Assembly (NCBI GenBank): GCA_016707205.1
Contig: JADJHZ010000006.1
Span: 1-64,000 of the forward strand
Direction: 5' to 3'
DNA length: 64,000 nucleotides
Source of the DNA: Haliscomenobacter sp.
Lineage (GTDB): Bacteria; Bacteroidota; Bacteroidia; Chitinophagales; Saprospiraceae
Shown here in pieces: positions 18,412 through 28,729 of this stretch. Each line of letters opens with the position of its first letter. The stretch's first letter is position 1. The position numbers and the translations under genes were made by a program. The notes under the pieces were generated by a model. The model did no database searches and was not told the origin of the DNA. It saw only the letters and a list, made by a program, of their open reading frames with translations.

Positions 18412-20560
18412 CGGTTGGTCCTCGGCTCCGTTTCCTTCGCGCAGCGGGTTCCTCTCTTTTTCTTACCGGTTCCTCGAACGCGTTGGGGCGATTGAATAAG
18501 CACCGCCGGGCCCGGGTTTCCTGAAAGCGCATCGCCGGTTACATCGCCCATTTTTATTCCGACGAAATCAGCATCCAGGATTTTTCCGGATAACCCGTAG
18601 AACGACCGAACCTCAGGGAACGACTCTTTCAGGGGATCGTCTGGATTGGCGAACTGGTATCCTGCCGGGATAAACCGCCAGCTGGGGGTTTGGCGAAAAT
18701 CGATTTCTACGCTAAGTACCAAGCGGCGAATCTGGATGATGTCGAGGGTCGTGACAGACCCGGAAAGGTCCACATCTGCGGCCAGGTATTGATATGGGGA
18801 CTCGAATTTTTCATCGCCGAGGATGTGGCGCAGGATCTTGACGATGTCGAATGTCGTAACGCCCTCTTTGTAGTTGGAGTCCAACCTTGGTCTGATTTGA
18901 TAATCCCCTGGCTTCAAAAACTCGAATACATACGTTCCTTCCGTTCCAGTAAGGCGTTGTTCGATTCGATTCCCATCCAGGATCAGTTCGGCGCCTTCGA
19001 CCGGATGCCCTGAACCGTGCGGACGGTTCCGGAAACCGATCCGTTACCGATCTCGGCGCACAGTTCCTGACCGGGGTCCTGGAACAAAACCGGGGTCTCG
19101 CAATAACCGGCATTTCCGTTTGCATCCCAGGCATATACATAAGCCAGGACGGTGGGCCGGTCGTCGCAGGTAACCACCAGAAAATCCTGGTTGGGAGAAG
19201 GCCTTTCAAAGCCCGATTCAATCCATTCACCGCGATGGATCGAGTATCTCAAAGGCCCGCTGCAATCTGTGGCGGTTCCTGAAAGCAGATCCTCCGCCCA
19301 GATTGTTGCGGCGCCGCTATCCGTATCCCCATCGGCATCGGCATCCAGACCGGGAGCAACGGGGTTCAGCGACAAGACCAGGCTATTGATGCACATCGGC
19401 GCCGGCGCCCGCGAATCGGTCACTATAATGCGAATGGTTTTTTCCGTTACATTCCCACACCGGTCCTGAACCGTCAGGCGCAGGGTATGCTCGCCAATCG
19501 GCATCTTATACACCAACCGGTACCTCGGGTAAGTCCCAACCAGAGAAGAGGCGATATTGGCATCGGATATTCCATCGGAAAACCGGTCCCAGTCCAGGGC
19601 AAAATCCAGGTCTTCCGGGGTACACGCTTCCGAAACCTGGATGGAGAAATTGACATCCCCGGTACAATCCGATCGTTTAGCAGCCACCTGAACCGACTCA
19701 GGAGCATTTAGTAACGGAGGGGCGTTATCCACAATCTGGATCACCTGCTGGTACTCCCAGTACCCATTGGACGCCAGAAAGCCGTTGATCCGGCTTCCGG
19801 TCCAGTACCCTCTGGCATTGGGGACGCCGTTGAATGGGTCCTGGTCTTTATCCCAATAGCTGTGCCCTTCGGGGAGCACCGTGCACCAGATTCCCTCATC
19901 GCCCGGTTTGCCGTCGCCATCTGCGTCCCGGCTGATCAGGACCGGATTCGAGCGCCCGTCGTATTCGCACCAGTTGATCACCCGGTAAGTCCGGTAAATC
20001 TTAAAACAAGCCTCACCGGGGAGGTTGACCCGGACATCCTGAACCGTCAGAGAGAGCGCATCGCAGGTGGAAGAAGAAAAAAAAGCGGAATCCGCTTTGT
20101 TCAGGCCGGCGCAGGTAAGGGTGGTATCCGGGGGAAAGTACAACACATAATGGTGCAAGGGCTTCGACTCAACCTCCTGCGTGCAAACCTGGCCTTTATA
20201 CTCCTGGGGAGTTCCCTTGTTTTGGATTACCTGCCAGGAACGGATCAGAGAGCCGGTTCGGCAAAGGAACAAATTGCTTTGGAGCGGAAGTTCCAACAAA
20301 ACCACCCCATCCGGGGTTCCCTCCGGCAAGAACGCCTGGCCGAGGAGCCCGGGTTGGTCCACAGCGGGGTCGGTACAAAAAACAGAAGTATCCGCCGGAG
20401 CGACGCAGGGAATATTCAGGGTATCGGCGCGGAAACCAGAATCCCGGCCGGTTGCCAGAAAAGGGAAAAGGAGGCATGCCACAGCCATAAGAGGCCAACC
20501 GTGCAGCCCCTTGCAGAAAAAGGGTCCTTTTAGCCCGCTAAGACTGGAATTCCAATGCAT
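18408..20560 (-). CDS. Secreted HYR-type surface protein with dockerin-like end (one frame break)
   Basis: About 715 residues once a missing G in a GGG run near 19010 is restored, which joins GTVRTVQG to HPVEGAELILDG. A signal peptide (GWPLMAVACLLFPFLATG) precedes HYR/Ig-like repeats: cysteine-bearing VDNAPPLLNAP and RCGNVTEKTIRIIVTD segments are typical. Next come a carboxypeptidase-regulatory-like beta-sandwich (GTEGTYVFEFLKPGDYQIRP) and then a dockerin-type pair with Ca-loop-like DVDLSGSVTTLDIIQIRRLVL. The start at 20560 is chosen over an upstream in-frame start at 20620. No sorting domain of type IX was seen at the end, which is basic and low in complexity. Probably cell-surface; function unknown. 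Confidence 0.72.
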
Positions 20561-20881
20561 CCTCCTTAATTTCGAAATACGGAATACAAACGCGAAAAAG
20601 ACCGCAACTAGTTTAGCCAATGCCGTTTTCTTTGCATTTTGGTCCGGTGCTCAAATTTAAGGGTTTTCCGGTAATAAAGTATTTCTTTTCAGAAGGCGGG
20701 GCAACTATCTACATTTCCATCCCATTCGGTTAGCAGCCAGGGCAACTGAAGCCGAAAAATACCGGTAGCTAACCTAAAGTCGTAAATCAGCAATTCCGCA
20801 ATACCGGCATATGATTTGCTTGAACGGTTACCATTTTTTGAGTCAAATAAACAAATTCAAGCATGCCGATCCACTACCCTT
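20561..20881. other. 320-bp gap before the HYR gene
   Basis: Between the HYR gene start and the end of the GH51 gene, both on the minus strand. Apart from a -7 box at 20652-20659 I see no gene, repeat or terminator of note. Confidence 0.4.
20652..20659 (-). promoter_or_regulatory. Putative -7 box for the HYR/dockerin gene
   Basis: TAAATTTG on the minus strand (TAnnTTTG), about 90 bp before the ATG at 20560. No clear -33 box. Confidence 0.35.
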
Positions 20882-22441
20882 CTAGTTAATCTCCAGCACC
20901 AGCACCGTAAAAGGCGGTATTTCCACTTCCAGCGAATTCCCGTTGCGTTTGACCGCCCGGAACGGCGCCGGTTGAATCCGGTCCGGATCGTCGAAACTAT
21001 TGTAATTCTGAAGCTTAGCCGACCGCAGGATCTGGCCTTCTGCTTTGTTCACCGCCATGCCCCGGAATTCCAGGGTCACGATTTTGGGTTCTTTGGAGTC
21101 GATATTGGCCAGGCTGACGTGCACGGCGCCGTTTTTGTCTTTGGAAGCGGAAGCCGAAAGCGCCGGTAATTTCTCTTTTCCAACCACAAAGTCACAATTT
21201 TGCAAGGTCGTAGGAAGCATGACGGCATCCTGATGGACATTGAACATCTTCATCGTATGGTACGTTGGGGTTAGCAGCAGGTTATCCTTTTCGGTCAGGA
21301 TGACGGCCTGGAGTACGTTGATCGTTTGCGCCAGGTTGGCCATTTTTACCCGGTCACAATGGTTGTTAAAGGTATTGAGGGTTGTGGCGGCGATCATGGC
21401 GTCGCGCATGGTGTTTTGCTGGTACAGAAAACCTGGGTTAGTTCCGGGTTCGACATCATACCACCCTCCCCATTCGTCGACGACCAGGGCTACGCGCTTT
21501 CGGGGATCGTATTTATCCATCACCGTAATGTGGCGCTGCACGAGTTCTTCCATCTGAAGAGCTCTTTTCATCGTAGTGAAATACTGCTCTTCGCTGAACT
21601 GGGTAGCCGAACCTTTGGCATTCCAATCGATAACGGAATAATGATGCAGGGCCACCCCATCCATCATATGGTGTGGGATATCGCGCATGAGAACTTCTGT
21701 CCAATGGTAATCGTTGGAGCTGGCGCCGGAGGCGATCCGAACCATCCTTCCATTATTGGTCCATCCAGACATAAAGGTGGCATACTGCCGGTAGATATTG
21801 GCATAATATTCGGCCGTCATATTCCCCCCACAACCCCAGGTTTCGTTTCCTACGCCCCAATAGCGGACGTTCCAGGGTTGTTCGCGGCCGTTTTTTCGGC
21901 GCAAATCGGCCATGGGGCTTTTCCCGTTATGGTTCGTGTATTGAATCCAGTCGGCTAGTTCCTGCACCGTGCCGCTGCCTACGTTGGCCGAAAGGTAGGG
22001 CTCCGCGCCGAGTAGTTCGCACATGTCCAGGAAGTCGTGGGTGCCAAAGCTATTGTCTTCGGTAACGCCGCCCCACCAGGTGTTGACGATGCTGGGCCGT
22101 TCGGATTTGGGGCCGATCCCGTCTTTCCAGTGATAGGTATCCGCAAAGCATCCGCCGGGCCAGCGGAGGTTGGGAATCTTTAGTTCTTTCAGCGCTTGTA
22201 CCACATCGTTGCGCACCCCTTTGGTATGGGGGATTTGCGTATTGTTTTCCCCAACGTAAAATCCATCGTAAATACAGCGGCCGAGGTGTTCGGAAAAATG
22301 CCCGTAAATGTGGCGGCTGATCGTGTCCTTGCCCAGATCAGCGTTGATAATTACCTTTCCTCTATTGCTGGTCTGAGCAATAAGTCCAATCTGTAAAAAC
22401 GCAAAAAGAAGGATGAAATAAGGTTTTGGATTGATTTTCAT
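20882..22441 (-). CDS. Alpha-L-arabinofuranosidase, GH51
   Basis: 519 residues with a signal peptide (ILLFAFLQIGLIAQ), so periplasmic or exported. It removes arabinofuranosyl side chains from arabinoxylan or arabinan. The acid/base Glu is in GVGNETWG (about residue 200) and the nucleophile Glu in LVVDEWGGWYD (about 323), both GH51 signatures; RWPGGCFADTYHW is also conserved. The ATG at 22441 is preferred to an upstream TTG. A candidate LacI-type operator lies 32 bp upstream (22474-22487), matching two sites by the xylan operon 18 kb away, so co-regulation is proposed. Confidence 0.94.
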   Translation of the reverse strand: MKINPKPYFILLFAFLQIGLIAQTSNRGKVIINADLGKDTISRHIYGHFSEHLGRCIYDGFYVGENNTQIPHTKGVRNDVVQALKELKIPNLRWPGGCFADTYHWKDGIGPKSERPSIVNTWWGGVTEDNSFGTHDFLDMCELLGAEPYLSANVGSGTVQELADWIQYTNHNGKSPMADLRRKNGREQPWNVRYWGVGNETWGCGGNMTAEYYANIYRQYATFMSGWTNNGRMVRIASGASSNDYHWTEVLMRDIPHHMMDGVALHHYSVIDWNAKGSATQFSEEQYFTTMKRALQMEELVQRHITVMDKYDPRKRVALVVDEWGGWYDVEPGTNPGFLYQQNTMRDAMIAATTLNTFNNHCDRVKMANLAQTINVLQAVILTEKDNLLLTPTYHTMKMFNVHQDAVMLPTTLQNCDFVVGKEKLPALSASASKDKNGAVHVSLANIDSKEPKIVTLEFRGMAVNKAEGQILRSAKLQNYNSFDDPDRIQPAPFRAVKRNGNSLEVEIPPFTVLVLEIN

Positions 22442-22473
22442 TTGCAACAGTATTTTGGTTCAAACCCCAATAT

Positions 22474-22487
22474 AGCAATCGGTTGCA
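22474..22487 (-). promoter_or_regulatory. Candidate LacI-family operator before the GH51 gene
   Basis: TGCAACCGATTGCT on the minus strand, an imperfect palindrome. It agrees with the sites at 40146-40159 and 40360-40373 in the consensus TGYAAYMGATTRCW. A further TGCAAC half-site touches the start codon (about 22443-22448). Confidence 0.5.
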
Positions 22488-22589
22488 TAAATAAGAAGCG
22501 CTATAATTTCCGGCACATGTTCCTTTCTGGCAATTTCCGCCAATTTTTTCACCACTTTATTGAGTTTTCCTTCCGCATTACCCCCCCTG

Positions 22590-24462
22590 TTATTCGACCT
22601 TCAGGTTCATCCCTTTGGGATAGCGCACTTCGTATTGGAGGAGTAGTTCCTTTTGTTCCCCGGGGGCAAGTTGGCGGGTCCAGGTCACCTGGCCGGTTTC
22701 TGAACGGAGCTCTCCACCGGAAAGTTGGACGGGGGTCACTTCGATCTCTTTGTTTCTCGAAACCGGGATTTGGTCGTACACCACAATCTTGATGGGCTGG
22801 GCTTTGGCGTTGCGCACTGCAATGCGGTAGGTTCGGGTATCGGTATTCTTACCCCCGGCAAATCCGCGGCGGGTAAACTCCCGCACCGTTTGGCGGTCGA
22901 CCGAAACGCCGCGGTCGCGGCCAAGAGAAAGTTTCAACGTGTCGGAGACCAATCGGGTATCCAGCAACGACCGGCCCAGGTAGGTGTCTTCGAAGAAGAG
23001 GTTGGCCTCCCCTTCGAGGAGGTTGTACTGCTCCCAATCGGTGACATAAGCAGTGAGGTAGGCCGTTTTCTCCAGCTTGGGAACCGCCTGATATTCATAG
23101 CTGGCCTTCAAGTTTACGTTAGCCAGTTCAACCGTGTATTTCTCCCCGTCGGAGGGCACGGTGAAGGGAATTTGCAGCTCGAATTCAACGGTGGTGGCCG
23201 TTTCGAGCGTGGCGGATGGGGGCGCTAACGCAGCCTCTTCCTTAATGCGCTCTTTTGACAAATCAACGCCGGATGCCTTACCCCGAATAGCATATCCCGT
23301 CACGACGACTTCACTCAGCAGTTCCCGGCTCTGGTTAAGACGCACGTCCATTCGTTCGCTGCTGATCATCATATCCTGAACTTCAAATCCGGTATAGGAA
23401 ACTTGCAGAGTCTGAGCGCCCTGCGGGATGAGCAAGGAATAATTGCCATCCAGGTCGGTTACTGCGCCTAAGGCGGTTCCCCTTACCAAGATATTTGCCC
23501 GACAAGCGGTTCGCCGTTTTCATCGGTAATTTTCCCGGTTACCTGCCTTACGTTGGGATTGTATATACCTGCCGGCCTTTGGTAGCTATAAGGCGGCGGG
23601 ACAGGCGGCAGGTAATACGGTGGCAATACCGGTACGGTACTGCTTTCGTTGGGCGTACCGTTGGAAAACCGAAGCCGCACGTTATTCCAGTCTTCCCCTG
23701 TATTTTGATATACCCCGGCTTTATAACCGAGGGCGATCGGCTCGGCGATGGAGCGCACTTTGAGGTCGTAATTCGGGAACCATCCGCAGTTATTGGCCAG
23801 GTAGGAAAGCTCGAAAACCGCCTTGGTAGCCGCTTCTGCCTCTACCGTCAGAACCACTTCGCCGGACACCTGGGCTTGAGCTTGCTGGAATTCACGGAGT
23901 TGGTTCTGCTGTTGCCGGATGCGTTTTTCCAAATCCTGAGCCCTTTTCGTCAGGCCCAGCTTTTCCTCCTGGATCTGGCGCAGACGGGTCGCGTAAAACG
24001 CGCTGATGCTCTTCAGCTCCTCCAGGGCATAGGCCTTGTCTTTGCCACCGATCGACTGGTTGGCTTGCAGGAAAGCCGCTTCCTGGTCCAGGACCTGCAG
24101 GTGGGCTTTGACGAGGTTGACCGTATCCTGTGTTAGGGCGATGGTTTGTTCCAATGCGGTTACGCGGGCGGTTTTTCCCGCTGCTCGTTGTAGTTACGGC
24201 GGTGATTAACGGAGAGCAAGGTGAACTTGCCGGTAGCGGTGGTCTTCAAGCTCGCAGGGTCCATCTGCGGAGAAAGGCCTTTGATTACCAATACACTCTT
24301 TCCCGGGGAAAGCGTCGTTTCTGCTTTGCGAATCACCTGCGCACCCTGGAGAAAGACGGTCACGCGCTCGATTTTGGAAGGAATGGTTTTTTCCTGGGGA
24401 TCGGATTGGGCTTGGAGAACGCCCAATAAACCAAGAAGGAATGCCGTGCAGAGGAACTTCAT
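22590..24462 (-). CDS. MuiA-like DUF4140/DUF4139 protein with inserted CarboxypepD-reg domain (two frame breaks)
   Basis: About 625 residues over three frames. A signal peptide starts at 24462, followed by a DUF4140 N-terminal domain (IERVTVFLQGAQVIRKAETTLSPG). A coiled coil (about residues 115-210, rich in Gln/Arg/Glu) leads into the DUF4139 barrel part (FELSYLANNCGWFPNYDLKV). Inserted there is a carboxypeptidase-regulatory-like domain with a SusC-like box (EVVVTGYAIRGK). DUF4139 then resumes (TTVEFELQIPFTVPSDGEKY) to the end. Breaks lie at about 24163 (AAAAA run) and 23490 (GGG run). The family is called mucoidy inhibitor A; its biochemical role is unknown. Confidence 0.78.
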
Positions 24463-24510
24463 AGAGTCAGGTATTGTTACCTCTAAATAACGGAAAGGCG
24501 GAGCAAAACG

Positions 24511-24541
24511 TTGTCCAATTCAAAGAAAGGGTCTATATTTG
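24511..24541 (+). promoter_or_regulatory. tRNA-Ser promoter (TTG-N20-TATATTTG)
   Basis: -33 box TTG at 24511-24513 and -7 box TATATTTG at 24534-24541, 20 nt apart, 17 bp before the tRNA. Full match to the Bacteroidota primary sigma factor consensus. Confidence 0.8.
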
Positions 24542-24558
24542 CCCCGCTTTTACAGCAC

Positions 24559-24645
24559 GGAGGAGTGGCAGAGCGGTTTATTGCACCTGTCTTGAAAACA
24601 GACGTACGTGAGAGCGTACCGGGGGTTCGAATCCCTCCTCCTCCG
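24559..24645 (+). tRNA. tRNA-Ser (anticodon TGA)
   Basis: 87 nt, with the long variable arm of class II tRNAs. Acceptor GGAGGAG pairs with CTCCTCC, the T loop is TTCGAAT, and the anticodon loop CTTGAAA gives TGA. Discriminator G at 24645; the CCA end is not encoded. Confidence 0.95.
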
Positions 24646-24660
24646 CCCCGGTAAATAAAA

Positions 24661-24701
24661 ACCCGTTGCAAGTAAAAAACATGCAACGGGTTTTCTTTTT
24701 T
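24661..24701 (+). terminator. Terminator after tRNA-Ser
   Basis: Stem ACCCGTTGCA/TGCAACGGGT with an 11-nt A-rich loop, followed by TTTCTTTTTT. Confidence 0.9.
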
Positions 24702-24818
24702 GGGGGGTATCACCTGCCCCCTAATCCCTAATCCCTCACCCTTTCTCCCAATCCTCAAATCCCACCAAATCGTGGTTCAGACAACAAGCAACGGAAGCAG
24801 GCAAACACCCTTCCCTGT

Positions 24819-25163
24819 TCACGCCTTCCGCACAAACTCCGATTTCAACCCCATAGATCCGAATCCCTCTATCCGGCAATCGATGTTGTGGTCCCCGTCC
24901 GTCAGGCGGATGTTTTTCACTTTGGTTCCCGCTTTCAGGGGCTTTGGCGCGCCTTTTACCGGCAGGTCTTTGACGATGATCACTGAATCTCCGTTTTGAA
25001 GTTGATTACCATTGGCATCCAACACGTTGTACCCGGCGTCTTCATCTTCTGTTTTTTCTTCCCCAGGCTTCCATTCGTGAAAGCATTCCGGGCATACGAG
25101 CATATCCTCCGATGGGTATACGTTTTCGGAGGCGCATTTGGGGCAGAGCGGAAATTCAGACAT
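24819..25163 (-). CDS. yjdM: YjdM/PhnA-type zinc-ribbon protein
   Basis: 114 residues. An N-terminal zinc ribbon (CPKC near residue 7, CPECFHEW near residue 25) is followed by a C-terminal PhnA/YjdM domain (DGDSVIIVKDLPVKG-like, KVKNIRLTDGDHNIDC). The family is widespread; the old link to phosphonate use is unproven. The ORF reads open far upstream, but the ATG at 25163 begins the conserved domain. Intact. Confidence 0.92.
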   Translation of the reverse strand: MSEFPLCPKCASENVYPSEDMLVCPECFHEWKPGEEKTEDEDAGYNVLDANGNQLQNGDSVIIVKDLPVKGAPKPLKAGTKVKNIRLTDGDHNIDCRIEGFGSMGLKSEFVRKA

Positions 25164-25242
25164 AACCAGTTGTGATTTGTGCAAAAAAAGGATTGTGGCC
25201 GCAAAGCTAACCTTATTCCTAATACTAAATCCCCTCAACGCC

Positions 25243-26771
25243 TCAACGCCCCAACGCCTCCTCCCCCTTCCACGGCGCCTTCTCCGTTTGTTTGTAATAG
25301 TGATACAAATACCGGTAAGAACAGTAGTACTTATAAATATTGCTGACATACTGGACGGTTTCCCGTCCGATCTCGTGCCCGGCGATAATCTCGACGTTGT
25401 TAAACCACACGTCTGGGTTAAGGCCCTGGGCTGCCGCTTTGCGCCGAAGTTCCTGAACGCGGTTAGGGCCGGCGTTATAGGAAGCGACGCCGAAGAGCCC
25501 GGCATTCAGGGAGTCGATTGATTTGCTTATGAAGTAGTTGTCGATCATGAAACGCAACACTTTGGTACCCGCATGGATGTTGCTCTCCTCCTCATAGATG
25601 TTGGGAATATTGATATTCTTATCTTTTGCTGTTGTGGGTAGCACCTGCATGATCCCCACCGCGCCCGCTCTGCTTTTCAACTGCTGATTATACCGGGATT
25701 CCTGGAAGCCCAGGGCCGCCAGAAGGATCCAGTCGAGCTGATAGCGCTGGCCGTACCGGGTAAAATAATCCTGAAGGGCTTGAAACCGCTCTTTGTCTTT
25801 GGCAGTAAACGTCTCGCGCACTTGGGAGTCTTTTCCCAGATAGCGGTTGAACAGCATATTGCCCATCAGGGTGCCTTTGCGGTTTTGGCTGACAAACGCG
25901 TCTACCATCTCCTTGAGCTTAGGGCTACCGGGGCGCATGGCCCAGGCAATATCGCTGGCCTCGTGGATGCACAGATCGCTGCGCACCCCGATTTTCGCGA
26001 ATACCGATGCCCAGAATTTGCCTTTAAACTCGTCGGTCACCGTCAGGGAAATCAGGCCCTGATTGAGCATACCCAATACGTCTTCGTCTTCGAGGTGCTC
26101 GTCGATCCACTCGACGGCAATCAGCGGCTTGCCCTGGGCTTTAAGAGAATCATTGATGGTTTGAACGTGTTCAAAAAAGCTGCTGGAACGCCGCAGAAAC
26201 AGCGTTTTGCCGGGCAGGTCCCCGAGGGATTTGAGTTCGGGGACGAAGGACCGGTCACCACCACTTCTCTGGCGCCGGTGAGCAACGGGGTTGAAAACGC
26301 GACTTGTTCCTCCCTGCCGGGCGTGATCGTCAGATTTTCCGCAATCAGGTCGCCATACCCTTGCAGGAGCGCCGGAATCAGTTGGTCCCTGGACATGGGC
26401 ACAAACACCGTTTGCACATAAGGCGGCTGGGTAGATTTGCCCAGGGATTTGTTCAAAAACTGCTCGAAATGAATCATCGCCTCATACGCCATCCCTTTGC
26501 GTTCGGTACCGTCGAGGTAATACGTCGTCATTGAATATGGCACGAGTACCCGGAGGCGGCGGCGCTTGATAATCCCATCGAGGTCGCCTGTCCATTGTTT
26601 GTTGAGTCCGATCACATCGTCCAGTTGCTCATAATTCGGCCAGGGGGTGATGGCGCCGGTCGGTTCAGCGGCATTTTCCGCTTTCGAGGCCTCCCCCTTT
26701 GGGGCCGCAGGCTGGCAGGAAAATAAACCAAGCATGCCCAGTAACAGGGCATATCTAAAAGGGTTTGCCAT
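25243..26771 (-). CDS. MltF-like membrane-bound lytic transglycosylase (one frame break)
   Basis: About 508 residues. Lipoprotein-type signal (LLLGMLGLFSCQP), then a periplasmic solute-binding (SBP_bac_3) domain beginning GIIKRRRLRVLVPYSMTTYY. An SLT lysozyme-like domain with catalytic Glu in AALGFQESRYN follows, then GIMQVLPTTA and ASYNAGPNRVQ. It would cut glycan strands to 1,6-anhydroMurNAc ends. The frame shifts near 26260; the lost stretch VPELKSLGDLPGKTLF is readable in the other frame. The last residues come from a CGCCTCAAC-rich repeat tract. Confidence 0.88.
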
Positions 26772-26816
26772 AATTCGGTGGTTTTAAGGGAGATAAGATA
26801 CGGCAAATTTGGGAAA

Positions 26817-26898
26817 AGGGCAAACGGGGGGGGGGGCGGTTGACGGGGGGCGGGGGGCGGTTGATGGGGGACGGTTGGCGGGGGGCGGTTGGCGGGCA
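26817..26898 (+). repeat. G-rich tract with CGGTTGRYGGGGG units
   Basis: About 80 bp including a run of eleven G, with four to five imperfect CGGTTG units separated by runs of five or six G. It lies between the Uma2 gene end and the transglycosylase start. Many G-runs could form G-quadruplexes; no coding sequence is credible here. Confidence 0.7.
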
Positions 26899-26901
26899 AA
26901 T

Positions 26902-27462
26902 CTATCCAAACACCTCTGCCACGCTTACAGAGAATGGGACGGTGGCAGACTCGGCGGTATCGCCTAATTCGCAGCGCTGTGCAAGAGTGAGGGCCGCCTT
27001 TTCTTTATCCAGACGGTAAATCTCAATTTGTTTTTTCCTCAGATTAACGATCCAGCATTCGGGAATACCTGCGCGAGCGTAAAGCGGCAGCTTGGTGTCG
27101 CGGTCGAGACGGAGCGTGGCGTCGGATACTTCGATAAGTAAAAGAACGTCCTCGGGGCGAGGATGGTGGTTCCGGTAATCGTCCTGGCTAAAATGGGTTA
27201 CGAGCACATCTGGCTGGGGTTCGGAATGCTCATCGATCGATAAGGGGTTTTGAATGCATACAGAGGCTTTCCCCTCCAGGGCCTTTAACAAACGGCGGGT
27301 AAAAAAATTGACGATGCCGGCATGCAAACTGTTTATTGGGCTCATTCGGAAAATTTCGCCATGAATAAGTTCGACACGGTCTTCCTGCTTCAAAATACCT
27401 GTGCCGGCCATTTTGTAGTACTCTTCTACCGTAAATTGGATACGTTGAACGCTGGAAGCCAT
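26902..27462 (-). CDS. Uma2 family (DUF820) restriction-endonuclease-fold protein
   Basis: 186 residues. FTVEEYYKMAGTGIL, then RVELIHGEIFRMSPI, QPDVLVTHF, and PEDVLLLIEVSD with the PD-(D/E)XK-like acidic residues; then RAGIPECWIVNL. These are the full set of Uma2 landmarks. The family is often multi-copy in Cyanobacteria and Saprospiria and is of unknown role. The ATG at 27462 is preferred to a start at 27489. Follows the epimerase gene closely. Confidence 0.9.
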   Translation of the reverse strand: MASSVQRIQFTVEEYYKMAGTGILKQEDRVELIHGEIFRMSPINSLHAGIVNFFTRRLLKALEGKASVCIQNPLSIDEHSEPQPDVLVTHFSQDDYRNHHPRPEDVLLLIEVSDATLRLDRDTKLPLYARAGIPECWIVNLRKKQIEIYRLDKEKAALTLAQRCELGDTAESATVPFSVSVAEVFG

Positions 27463-27491
27463 CTCGGATTGATATATACAAATATACAAAA

Positions 27492-28562
27492 TTAGCGCAG
27501 GAGAGACAAGCCCAATCCGGGTTGCCCGGTGGGGCGCATCAGCCCCTTTTCGATCACGAACCCACCCTGCACCACATCTTCTGCGAGGTCCAGGCTGCCG
27601 TCGAGATCGATGTACCGGGTGTTGGAACAGGCAAAAGCCGCATGCAGCGCAGCCGTGATACTCACAATGCTCTCGTCGTTACATCCCCAGAAAAGGTCAA
27701 TCCCTCCGTGGCGGGCGATTGATCCGATTTCCATGGCCGGAGCGATGCCGCCGCATTTCATCAATTTGATATTAAAAATGCCGAAGGGATGCGGTTCCTG
27801 AGCCAGTTTCATGGCATAAACCGGCGACTTCAGGGACTCGTCTGCTGCAAGGAGCCGACGCTGACCGGCGGGCAATTGAAGCAGTTCAGCTTCCATCCCG
27901 ACGGGCATGGGCTGCTCTACCAATTCCACTCCGGTGCTGTTCGTTCCGGCGTAAAACGTCTTCAGGTCTTCCAGGGAATACCCCTGGTTGGCGTCTACGC
28001 GGATGGTGAAATGCGATCCGAAGCGCTCCCGGAGCTTTCGGACCCGCTCGACGTCTTCCTCCACATTCAAGCCCAGCTTGACTTTCAGGACGACAAAGCC
28101 TTGTTTTTTATAATCCGCCGCCGCTTCCAGCGTCTCGGCGAGGGGCATAATGCCGATGGTCACCGAAGTGGGCAGGGATTTTATTTTCTGGCCGTAGAAC
28201 TCCACCACTGGTATGCCCAGAAATTGCCCGAAAGCGTCGTGAAGGGCAATGTCTAAAATGGCCTGGGTTCCCGGCAAATGGGGAAATTGCTCGTGGGCTT
28301 CAAAAACCATTTGCTGGAAGTGCCGGATATCTCCCCCTTCCAGTTGCCCAAAAAATGCCGTCTGGCAATTGACCAGGGTATCAGCCGGGGATTCGCCAAC
28401 GACTTCCGGCGCCGGGTTGGCGGCGCCAATACCCACCATGCCGTTTTCCAATTCCACCTCCAGGAATATGTTCTCCACATCGGTGATGGTCCGCGTAGCG
28501 ATGGAATAGGGTTTGCTAAGGGCCAGGTTTTTGGCGTAGGAGCGGATGGATTTGATTTTCAT
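27492..28562 (-). CDS. Enolase-superfamily dipeptide epimerase (L-Ala-D/L-Glu epimerase-like)
   Basis: 356 residues. N-terminal capping domain, then a (beta/alpha)7 barrel with the catalytic KVKLG motif (near residue 166), metal ligands in RVDANQGYS and LVEQPM, and DES followed by a Lys-bearing NIKLMKCGG strand. Length and motif spacing suit the MR/MLE dipeptide-epimerase subgroup, which epimerises dipeptides from murein turnover. The neighbouring MltF-like enzyme would fit that role. Exact substrate is not readable from sequence. Start ATG at 28562. Confidence 0.87.
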   Translation of the reverse strand: MKIKSIRSYAKNLALSKPYSIATRTITDVENIFLEVELENGMVGIGAANPAPEVVGESPADTLVNCQTAFFGQLEGGDIRHFQQMVFEAHEQFPHLPGTQAILDIALHDAFGQFLGIPVVEFYGQKIKSLPTSVTIGIMPLAETLEAAADYKKQGFVVLKVKLGLNVEEDVERVRKLRERFGSHFTIRVDANQGYSLEDLKTFYAGTNSTGVELVEQPMPVGMEAELLQLPAGQRRLLAADESLKSPVYAMKLAQEPHPFGIFNIKLMKCGGIAPAMEIGSIARHGGIDLFWGCNDESIVSITAALHAAFACSNTRYIDLDGSLDLAEDVVQGGFVIEKGLMRPTGQPGLGLSLLR

Positions 28563-28729
28563 GTCATTAAACGGATGTTGCGGAGTTACTTGATGACTTC
28601 CAGCGATAAGGTTACCTTCCAAAGGTAGTCACAGGGGAACGAAATCTACAAAAATCCTTTAAATCCCTTCATGCGGAGAGGCAAATTCCCGGATTGCAAA
28701 TCCCGGCTACTTTGCTTACTTTCGGGCGG

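Noticed and set aside
26612..26899. Proline-rich minus-strand ORF over the G-rich tract
   Set aside because: Proline runs come from the G homopolymers; the transglycosylase N-terminus overlaps it in another frame.
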